Positions 27,701-37,200 of a stretch of 64,000 nucleotides of DNA are shown here, piece by piece. The DNA is taken from contig CM019238.1 in assembly GCA_009741485.1 (NCBI GenBank), positions 15,651,947 to 15,715,946 of the forward strand. Direction: 5' to 3'. The notes below the pieces were generated by a model. The model was not told the origin of the DNA. It saw nothing but the letters and a program-made list of their open reading frames with translations, and did no database searches. Source of the DNA: Malurus cyaneus samueli (taxonomy: Eukaryota > Chordata > Aves > Passeriformes > Maluridae). A program made the position numbers and the translations under genes. The stretch's first letter is position 1, and the number at the start of each line of letters is the position of its first letter.

Positions 27701-30700
27701 GTGGATCTTCAGAATGACAGACTGAAATGCTTGGAAAAAGTCTAAATACGTCAGGAAATGAAGAAAAAAAGCAGTTCTAGGACATGAATCCCTCAATTAT
27801 TTAGCACTCTCAGGTATTAATAATTTCATTAATTCCAGATTAAATACTGCTCATTTGACTCCACTGCTGTCCATACAAGAAAGTCAATTTCAGTGTATTG
27901 GTGAGGAATTCTTAAAAAAAGTAAACATCATGCTAAGATAAAGGAGAACAAGTAGGGAACACAAAGAAATGGAAAAGCTACCCAAGTAAGAGATCTGAAA
28001 ATAATTATAGCAATAAAAGTCAGTCATAAGAACACCAATCAAAAAGCAAATCTGACATTATTGTATGCATTGCACATAAAATAAAGATATTTGTGGCCAG
28101 AAACTGGCTCATAAATATGAAGGCTGACTGTCCAAAAAAAATTTGGAATATCTCAGCCTCTGTTATTTTCTTTCTTCACCTAAGCATTACTATTTTTTAT
28201 TTACTTTTCTTATTTAGATAGTTGTACTGAACTGCAAAACTCATATGCACTGGACTCTAAAAGTTGAGAGTCCTGCTATTTTTAACATACAATGACATAT
28301 GGTAATTCATTTTTCTTTTCCTTTCTTTGAATTGCACTTCAACACGATGCCACTCTGGAAGTTATTGAAATTATTGTTCATGCCCTCAATATCTGGTTAA
28401 ACAGAAATGTGTGATTCAAATTATTAACTAAAATGAAAGGAGCAAAAATGACAACATAAAAGGTCTTATTTTTAATTCTCTTTGCAAATCTCGGCAGTTA
28501 AAAGCCAGATGAATGGAAATCAGTTAAGGTTCATTACTGCCACAATTCGTCCAGAGAAAGAGAAAGAAAGAAGCTCTGCTACATTAACTTTTACGCTTGT
28601 GACCCGGTAAATAATGTTCTAGTTAGAGCTATGACTTCTTTCAACCCAGAGCTCATATAATTTCTATAATAATATATTAATTTTTTACATTGCTAATTCT
28701 GCTGAAGGAATATCCGATAGATATCAAATTGAGAACAAAAACGAGAGCATTCCTTTAAAAAAATCACAGATGTATGTCCAAAATGTTTAACTGCGCTGAG
28801 GCTCTTTAAATAAATGAGAAAACAGGGCCGTCTGTCAAATCCACAGAGCTCCAAATGAAAGCTCAGACCTGTACTGAGCCTGACACAGCTGACACGATTC
28901 CATTCCCTCTCCCAAATGGCAGAGAGAGGATGTCCAGCTCTCCTGGGTCGTTTAACCAACAGCTCTGGGGTTTGGATGGGAGAGCTGAGCCCGTACCCTC
29001 AACAGAGGAGATCAGAGAGGGGCTTTGACATTGGGTTTGTCCCCACAAAAGGATTTCCATCATGTCATAAATCTGTTGCACTTGCAACAAAGAATGAAGA
29101 AATTAATTCTCAGTAAATGATATCATGAATACTGGGCCTCTTTATTTTATTTATTGAATTATATCCTAATGATTAGAAATTCCTTCCTTGTGGTAGAGAA
29201 TTTAAAAGGATTCTCCTTGGACCAATGTGCAGCGTGGTTTGGGAGAAACCTGAACTGGTCAACACAGAAAATTTGTCAAAAATACAGGTGACCTTCATTT
29301 TTCAATACCCTTCATGATCTCAGGGTCCCAAAGTCAAGGTGAAATTTCAGATATGGCCAGCAACACCTTGCCCAGTTGGGAATAATTCCTCTGGTTTAAT
29401 TCAGGGTATCAGATAATTCATGGTTTTATCTGAGTGTGATGTCCTTGCCTAAACACCTCGTTCAGACCCAAAGTAAGAGACCTAAAGATGGATTTAGTGT
29501 TTTCAGAGCAAGAACATGAGCTTTTCTGAGTTCCTGAGGGCTCCATGTGCCTCTCTCTGAATCACTGGGACCAAAGCCTGAGAAACCTTTCCCCATTACA
29601 AAAGTCCAGAACAGAACATGTCAAAACAAAGACAGACTGCACCTAATCCTATTAATGCTGTGCAAAATCAATCTCCTAAAACTTCCCAGGGCTTGTGAAC
29701 ATGCAGTCTGGTGATGGACAGAAATTGCAGGTTTTCCTCCTGATTTTGTAGCCATTTCTTGTTTTTGTTCTCTTTGCTTTTGCTGAAAACTGATTGACTG
29801 TAAAAGATCTGTTTCAATGTCAGGCTCCTGTTAACAGCTGGGAAGTCACTTTGTCTTACTTGCAGCCACAAGGAAACACGAGATAATCACCCTGTGACAG
29901 CCATACCCAGCACAGGAGGAGAAGCAAATCTCCTTTTGCTATTCTGCTCTGCTCATTTCAAACCTTGCCGAATTTCCAAACAGTGGAAGGAAGAACGTTC
30001 CCTTTCAATTCCATCAATGGCTGGATAGCCAGTAGCAAAGCCTATTTTCAGCTCATAAAGCATATTTTCAGGATAAAGGTAGAGTTTTTCCCTTCTCTGC
30101 TACTAAAATTATAATCTACAGTTTTCATGAATCTTCCCATTTTAGGAGAAATGGTCTCTTCACTTTCCCACATGTGGATATCTCAAAGTACTGTTGAGCT
30201 GGAGAAGAGTATTCCAGACCGAGGAATTCAACAGGAAAAACTGTACAAGGAGGCAACACCGTGACACAAAAGTCTGGAATTGAACAGCGTTAATGCAATG
30301 TAATTTAGCTGTTAGTTTCTATCAACACTTGAATGTAAATCACAATTCCTACTGAGAATGGATTTTGTAACTCAAAACACGGGGAAGGAAGCATAAAGAA
30401 GACAATCTCCTTCTCTTCATTGCCTCTGAACAGTTCCTTGTTTCCATAGGTGCTGCTTCTCATTTAACAGAGCCATTAGCATAGAAATAATCTGCACCAA
30501 GTCTGTCTCAAAGCTCTGCTCAGTCCCTGGAGTTTTGGCTGCCTAACTATATCAGGATCACAAGTAATTTGAGTCATTATATTTTAGAATCAGATTAACT
30601 GTAGAAAATGCAACTTTACTTCTATTAACGGATAAACATTAGAAAAATAGTATTCCCCTCATATTCACATAATAATAGAGAGCTTTTCACTGCAGTTCAT

Positions 30701-31590
30701 TCAAAGAGCTAGAAAAAAAGATATTCAAAAAGTCACACTATCCGTTTTTTTTTTTTTAGTAAAACTATCATATCCAAGTCAGATTAACCAGTTATAATTT
30801 CACATTCCACATAGCATGTTATCTGAAAAGGAGAAGCTAAGTATATTTTTTGTGAAGTATGCCAATAAATAACAGGTTGTTACTCAGAAATCTATTAACA
30901 AGATCAAACCAAAGAAAACCAAAATGTTCTGCACTGGAAGCACTGTTTTGCACTGTTTAGCCAACTTCCAACATCTCAGAATCTATTATGAGGTCATAGT
31001 TTTATCTACTAAAAAATAAAACCAAGTTTGGCCAAGATCATCATAAAATCAGCAATAAATCCAAGATTTTATAAAAAGAAAGGGCAGGTTAAGGATACTT
31101 TGCCATCCATTTCTCTGGACTGGTAGTTATTTGTTGAAGCCTTCAGTGTTTATGAATTCCTGCAAACCTAGAAGTAATAAGTCAGCCGGCCAGACAAAGT
31201 GTTCCAGAGCCACGAGCCAGCCAGTAGGGAAAAAACAGTAATGAGTATGATGTATTGGTTAGAGCAGATACTCCTAGATCCTTTATTTAGCTCTGCCAGC
31301 AATTAGGATGTGACCTTGAACAAATCTGTCACTAACAAAACAGCTAAAGGCACCATTTTTATACTGGGCATAGATACAAACATATTCTGAATCTCATAGA
31401 TTTTCTAATGCAAATAGGTAATTCAGGTTCTCTCACATTTTTATGTTATTTTTAAAGAAAGTGCAAGAAAATAAGGAATATAGCTTCCACCCCTACTTCC
31501 ACAGAATTTTGTCCTGCTCCTTTGAAAAATATGTCAGACATGATGTTTTAAAGCTACTAAAGTATTGAAATTGTGTGCATTATGATGGTG

Positions 31591-32061
31591 CTCAGTGCTG
31601 CAGACCAGGGAGGCTTTGCTGTGCAGTGTTACTGAAGAGCTGGGTAACAACGAGAGGCAGAGGCAGATTTGGAACCTGAGAACCTCCAAATTCTCTGATG
31701 TCCTGTGTCTGCACAGGAGAGAAAGGGGAGTGAAGGGCAGATCCATCTCCCTGATTTCAGCAGTGCCAGGGAGCAGCAGCACCAGCAGCTCCAGGAGGGG
31801 AGCAGAGTCCAGGGCAGAACCAGCAATGAGAAGATTTTACCATGGCAAGGATGCAGAGGTCAGAACCAGGGCCAGGACCATTGGTCAGCTCTGTTCAATT
31901 GTCCAGGGGTCACCCACAAGGTCAGCACCAGGGCAGGGTGAGGGTGAGCAGGGCAGGGGCAAGATGAGCCCAGGCACAGATGATTTATTCCGTATTTATT
32001 GTGTGTCTCTAGCTCAGCTCCTGCCAGCCAAGGGGCTGCCCTCGGACTCCATCCATTCACT
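31591..32061. other. GC-rich left flank of the minisatellite
   Basis: The base composition rises here from AT-rich to GC-rich over about 450 bases before the array begins. The segment is rich in CAGCAGC, CAGGG and GGGCAG stretches but is not itself a clear tandem repeat. A 156-codon plus-strand frame covers it (31595-32065) without any recognisable protein family, and its composition suggests compositional openness rather than coding. Two minus-strand AATAAA signals occur near its array end. I cannot name an element. Confidence 0.5.
31984..32000 (-). terminator. Paired antisense polyadenylation signals beside the array
   Basis: Two AATAAA hexamers on the minus strand (31995-32000 and 31984-31989) lie within 80 bases of the left edge of the minisatellite. 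Any transcript running leftward out of the array would meet them almost at once. They are separated by only five bases, and TGTG sequence follows downstream. Their use is inference only. Confidence 0.3.
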
Positions 32062-32375
32062 GTAGCCCCCCGCCCTTGCCAATATGGCTGCCGCGCATGC
32101 GCCGGTAGCCTCCTGCTCATGCGCAATATGGCGGCCGCGCATGCGCGGCAGCCCCTTGCCCTTGCCAATAAGGCGGCCGCGCATGCGCAATAGCCCCTTG
32201 CCATTGCCAATATGGCGGCCGCGCATGCGCGATAGCCCCTTGCCATTGCCAATATGGCGGCCACGCATGCGCAATAGCCCCTTGCCATTGCCAAAATGGC
32301 GGCCCCGCATGCGCGAAAGCCCCTCGCCATTGCCAAAACGGCGGCCACGCATGCGCAATAGCCCCTTGCCATTGC

Positions 32376-32398
32376 CAAAATGGCGGCCGCGCATGCGC
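32376..32398. promoter_or_regulatory. Representative YY1 plus NRF1 motif pair in one array unit
   Basis: In this canonical unit CAAAATGGCGGC (32376-32387, YY1-type) is separated by one base from the perfect palindrome GCGCATGCGC (32389-32398, NRF1-type). A NotI site spans 32383-32390. Both factors are established promoter-binding proteins of CpG-rich promoters, and CpG methylation blocks NRF1 binding and impairs YY1 binding. The pair recurs with the same spacing in most units of both blocks. Binding in vivo is inference. Confidence 0.7.
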
Positions 32399-32787
32399 GG
32401 TAGCCCCTTGCCATTGCCAAAATGGCGGCCGCGAATGCGCGGCAGCCCCTTGCCATTGCCAATATGGCGGCCGCGCATGCGCGGTAGCCCTCCGCCCTTG
32501 CCAATATGGCGGCCGCGCATGCGCAATAGCCCCTTGCCATTGCCAATATGGCGGCCGCGCATGCGCAAAAGCCCCTTGCCCTTGCCAATATGGCGGCCGC
32601 GCATGCGCGGAAGCCTCCTGCTCATGCCAATATTGCGGCCCCGCATGCGCGGTAGCCCCTTGCCATTGCCAAAATTGCGGCCGCGCATGCGCAGTAGCCC
32701 CTCGCCATTGCCAATATGGCGGCCGCGCATGCACAATAGCCCCTCGCCATTGCCAAAATGGCGGCCGCGCATGCGCGGTAGCCTTGC

Positions 32788-32845
32788 CTTATAGCGTGCA
32801 TGCGCATACTTACATTGCGAATAAATGCGCCAGCTATCGCTAGCT
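32788..32845. other. Disrupted, non-canonical array unit
   Basis: The regular array is broken by about 58 bases that include GTGCATGCGCATACTTACAT and a CAGCTATCGCTAGCTG stretch that is nearly palindromic. The array resumes in normal phase with CCATTGCCAAAATGG. It may be a degenerate unit or a small insertion. Confidence 0.7.
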
Positions 32846-33029
32846 GCCATTGCCAAAATGGCGGCCGCGCATGCGCGGCAGCCCCTTGCCCTTGCCAATA
32901 TGGCAGCCACGCATGCGCGGTAGTCCTCCGCCCTTGCCAATATGGCGGCCGCGCATGCGCGGTAGCCTCCCGCGCATGCCAATATGGCGGCCGCGCATGC
33001 GCAATAGCCCTCTTGCCCCATTGCCTAAA

Positions 33030-34198
33030 ATGGCGGACGATTTATCGTTTGGGATATTAAGGTGCCTGCATAAGTTCATTGTATAAAGGAGTTAAAAGCC
33101 TAAAAAATGTTAATAATAAAGCCCCCAGATCTAATAACTTTAGGATTGAGAATTAATTGGAATTAGCTCTTTGCAGTCCTTTGTTGGGTGTATAAGTTTT
33201 TAAGAGGATAAGAGTGTCAGCCTACGTGCATGCTTTGGTCAATTCTACATTTGGTTCAGAGGACCAACGACGCGGAAAAGTCGATGCGACTTGGGAGTAG
33301 TCACTCCTGTGCCATGGTCTGTAGGGCAAAAAAGGACCAATCTGAGCAAACGGACTGATGGAGAATTTTTCCATCCGAGCTTTGTGTCAAGGCAAAGTGA
33401 ACGAAGTGATTGTTCATATTTTATAGGATTTCAGCTTCTAATGTTAATTTGAGGAATGGTTTGCTGCTGAGGCTTTACTCACTGATGAGGTGTTTATTTA
33501 GCTAAAACAGCAGCAATAGAGCGCCCTCATATGTTGGGTGTGCTGAACTCCTCCTCTTCTACTATGGTCGCAGGAATATAATTAGTAAATCAGCCCGCGT
33601 ACATGATGTTCGAGATCATATCTCGCTCTAGCATATAGTTCACTCTCAGTTTACATTGTCATACTAATTCTATATTATGCCTGATGTCAGCCCCTAATAG
33701 CACAAACTGCTGTGTTTTGGAAACAGCTTCCGCAAGCAAGAGATCAGACCTGTTTGTTTCAAGATTGAATTATTTTTATGCCATATCTTGCTAAAGCTGT
33801 TATTCATCTTATCCATCTTCTCATTTGGTCTCTGAGGCAAACACCCTCGATAGTTCTATTTTTGGCAATCTCCCAGCTGCACAACGAGGGCTTCTGCTGC
33901 TGTAAAAATCCAGGAACTGTACACTCAGAGGAAGTCCATCTCTGGTTCCTTTTTCCATCCTTTTGGATGTGAGGGTCGCGCCACACATCTTCAGGACTCC
34001 AGATTGCCCCTGACTTTAAGTGGCCTGGGCCAGTCGGTTTCTGCAGATAATTCGTCTTTATATTTGTGTTGCCTTTTGTTATTCAAAAAGCTGTGAAAAG
34101 AACTCACTCATGCTAACCGGCGCAGGCCACTGTGTATATGCCGCAGCGAAAATATTTCTCCCTGTCAGATGAGATGTTTTATCTGAGAGGTGCAATTA
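33030..34198 (-). repeat. Copy A of a ~1.1-kb inverted duplication, flanked by minisatellite on both sides
   Basis: This non-tandem segment lies between the two array blocks. Read on the minus strand it aligns along nearly its whole length with the plus strand of 41308-42327. Shared landmarks include CCATGGTCTGTAGGGCAAAA, GCTTCTGCTGCTGTAAAAAT, GAGGCAAACACCCTCG, AGATCAGACCTGTTTGTTTC and GAGAAATATTTC. Identity is high in blocks (by eye roughly 80-90%), with many small indels and a poorly matching middle part near 33540-33650. Copy A is about 150 bases longer. No coding potential is seen. It could be a low-copy duplication or two copies of an unrecognised dispersed repeat. The right end merges into the array right after CAATTA, and the left end shares ATGGCG with the last array unit. 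Confidence 0.88.
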
Positions 34199-34207
34199 CC
34201 AGAAGTG

Positions 34208-37200
34208 GTAGCCCCTTGCCATTGCCAAAATGGCTGGCCGCGCCATGCGCGGTGCCTCCGCGCATGCCAAAATGGCGGCCGCGATGCGCGTAGCCCTGCA
34301 GCCAAAATGGGCGCGCATGCGGGTAGCCCCTTGCCATTGCAAATGGCGGCCGCGCATGCGCAGGTAGCCTTCCCGCGCATGCCAAAATGGCGGCCGCGCA
34401 TGCGCGGCTAGCCCCTTGCCTTGCCAATATGGCGGCGGCCCGCGCATGCGCAATAGGCCCCTTGCCATTGCCAATATGGCGGCGCGCATGCGCGGTAGCC
34501 TCCTGCTCATGCCAAAATTGCGGCCCGCATGCGCGGGAGCCCTTGCCATTGCCAAATTGCGCGGCGCATGCGCAGTAGCCCCCGCCATTGCCAATATGGC
34601 GGCCGCGCATGCACAATAGCCCCTCGCCATTGCCAAAATGGCGGCCGCGCATGCGCGGTAGCCCCTTGCCCTTGTCAATAAGGCGGCCGCGCATGCGCAA
34701 TAACCCCTTGACATTGTGAAAATGGCGGCCGAGCATGCGCAATAGCCCTTTGCCATGCCAAAATGGCGGTCGCGGCATGCGCGGCAGCCCGCCCTTGCCC
34801 AATATGGCAGCCACGCATGCGCGGTAGTCCTCCGCCCTTGCCAATATGGCGGCCGCGCATGCGCGGAAGCCTCCCGCTCATGCCAATATGGCGGCCCCGC
34901 ATGCGCGGTAGCCTCTTGCCACTGCCAAAATTGCGGCCGCGCATGCGCGGTAGCCTCCCGCGCATGCCAAAATGGCGGCCGCGCATGCGCAATAGCTCCT
35001 TGCCATTGCCAAAATGGCGGCCGCGCATGCGCGTAGCCCCTGCCATTGCCAAATGGCGGCCGCGCATGCGCCTGGCCCCTTGCCATTGCAAAATGGGCGG
35101 CCGCGCATGCGCGGTAGCCTCCGCGAGCAAAATGGCGGCCGCGCATGCGCGGTAGCCCCTTGCCATTGCCAAAATGGCGGCCGCGCATGCGCAATAGCCC
35201 CTTGCCATTGCCAAAATTGCGGCCGCGCATCGCGGCAGTAGCCCCTCGCATTGCCAATGGCGGCCGCGCATGCCAATAGCCCTCGCCATTGCACAAATGG
35301 CGGCCGCGCATGCGCGGTAGCCCCTTGCCCTCGTCAATAAGGCGGCCGCACATGCGCAATAACCCCTTGACATTGCGAAAATGGCGGCCGAGCATGCGCA
35401 ATAGCCCTTTGCCATTTGCCAAATGGCGGCCGCGCGGCGCCGGCAGCCCCGGCCTTGCCAATATGGCAGCGCGCGCAGGTAGCTCCGCCCTTGCCAATAT
35501 GGCGGCCGCGGCATGCGCGGTAGCCTCTCCGCGCATGCCAATATGGCGGGCGCGCATGCGTGGTAGCCCTGCACTGCCAAAATGGCGGCCGCGCATGTGC
35601 AAAAGCCCCTTGCCTTGCCAATATGGCGGCCGCGCATGCGCGGAAGCCTCCCGCTCATGCCAATATGGCGGGGCCCGCATGGCGGTAGCTCTTTGCCACT
35701 GCCAAATTGCGGCGCGCGATGCGCGGTAGCTGCCGCGCATGCCAAAATGGCGGCCGCATGCGCAATAGCTCCTTGCCATTGCCAAAATGGCGCCCGCGGC
35801 ATGCCAATAGCCCCTTGCCATTGCCAATATGGCGGCCCGCGCATGCGCAAAAAGCCCCTTGCCTTGCCAATTGGCGGCCGCGCATGCGCGGAGCTCCCGC
35901 TCATGCCATATGGCGGCCCGCATGCGCGTAGCCTCTTGCCACTGCCAAATTGCGGCCGCGCATGGCCGGTAGCCCCGCCATGCCAAAATGCGGCCGCGAT
36001 GCGCATAGCTCCTTGCCATTGCCAAAATGGCGGCCGCGCATGCGCAGTAGCCCCTTGCCATTGCCAAAATGGCGGCCGCGCATGCGCGGTAGCCCCTTGC
36101 CATTGCCAAAATGGCGGCCGCGCATGCGCGGTAGCCTCCCGCGCATGCCAAAATGGCGGCCGCGCATGCGCGGTAGCCCCTTGCCATTGCCAAAATGGCG
36201 GCCGCGCATGCGCAATAGCCCCTTCCCATTGCCAATATGGCGGCCGCGCATGCGCAATAGCCCCTTACCAATGCCAATATGGCGGCCGCGCATGCGCGGT
36301 AGCCCCTTGCCATTGCCAAAATGGCGGCCGCGCATGCGCAATAGCCCCTTCCCATTGCCAATATGGCGGCCGCGCATGCGCAATAGCCCCTTACCAATGC
36401 CAATATGGCGGCGCGCGATGCGCGTAGCCCTTGCCATTGCCAAAATGGCGGCGCCGCGCATGCGCGGTAGCCCCTTGCCTTTGCCAATATGGCGGCCGCG
36501 CGCGCATAGCCCTGCCATTGCCAAATGGCGGCCGCGCATGGCGGTGCTTGCCATGCCAATATGGCGGCCGCGCATGCGCATAAGCCCCTTGCCATTGCCA
36601 AATGGCGGCCGCGCATGCGCGGTAGCCCCTTGCCATTGCCAATATGGCGGCCGCGCATGCGCGGTAGCCCCTTGCCATTGCCAATATGGCGGCCGCGCAT
36701 GCGCGGTAGCCCTCGCCTTGCCAAATGGCGGCTGCGCATGCGCAAAGCCCCTTGCCTTGCCAATATGGCGGCCCCGCGCATGCGCGGAAGCCTCCCGCTT
36801 GCCAATATGGCGGCCGCGCATGCGCGGTAGCCTTGCCTTCCATTGCGCGCATGCGCAGTAGCCCCTCGCCATTGCCAATATGGCGGCCGCGCATGCGCAA
36901 TAGCCCCTTGCCATTGCCAAAATGGCGGCCGCGCATGCGCGGTAGCCCCTTGCCATTGCCAATATGGGCCGCGCATGCGCAATAGCCCCTTGCCATTGCC
37001 AAAATGGCGGCCGCGCATGCGCGGTAGCCCCTTGCCATTGCCAAAATGGCGGCCGCGCATGCGCGGTAGCCCCTTGCCCTTGCAATATAGCGGCCGCGCA
37101 TGCGCGTAGCCCTTGCCATGCCAATGGCGCCGCGCATGCGCGGTAGCCCTCGCCCTTGCCAAAATGGCGGCTGCGCACTGCGCAAAAGCCCCTTGCCTTG

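Larger units (their letters stand above)
21394..31590. other. Intergenic or intronic DNA without recognisable genes
   Basis: About 10 kb of AT-rich sequence contains only short frames, the longest being 121 codons at 24732-25097 plus and 118 codons at 26325-26681 plus. None has recognisable domains. It holds simple repeats: AAAT at about 23395-23416, poly(T) at 24747-24760 and poly(T) near 30747-30758. The part from 27120 to 27380 reads like conserved non-coding DNA, with several ATTA/TAAT cores and little low complexity, but I cannot confirm this. Confidence 0.6.
32062..33036. repeat. 42-bp CpG-rich minisatellite, block 1
   Basis: Roughly 22 tandem units of about 42 bp are present. Most units consist of a TAGCCCCTTGCCATTGCC part, a CAAAATGGCGGC or CAATATGGCGGC part, and a CGCGCATGCGC part ending in GG or AA. 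Units here are mostly exactly 42 bp with few indels. Variant units replace the middle with CCTGCTCATGCC, CCTCGCCATTGCC or CCGCCCTTGCC. One unit is disrupted at 32788-32845. The CAAAATGGCGGC core matches the YY1 consensus and GCGCATGCGC matches the NRF1 consensus. NotI sites (GCGGCCGC) occur in most units. CpG decay is light, as in the GCATGCACAA variant near 32729. The long open frames over the block follow from the period being a multiple of three. Confidence 0.97.

Noticed and set aside
31595..32065. 156-codon plus-strand frame as an exon
   Set aside because: Its openness follows from GC-rich composition of the array flank; no domain and no convincing splice or start context.
32014..33021. 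335-codon and overlapping 242- and 205-codon minus-strand frames, and 236-codon plus-strand frame in block 1
   Set aside because: They are the same repeat artefact; several frames on both strands are open at the same positions.
33030..34198. Copy A as a solo LTR or DNA transposon
   Set aside because: No clear TG...CA ends, terminal inverted repeats or target-site duplications were found; only the inverted relationship with 41308-42327 is supported.
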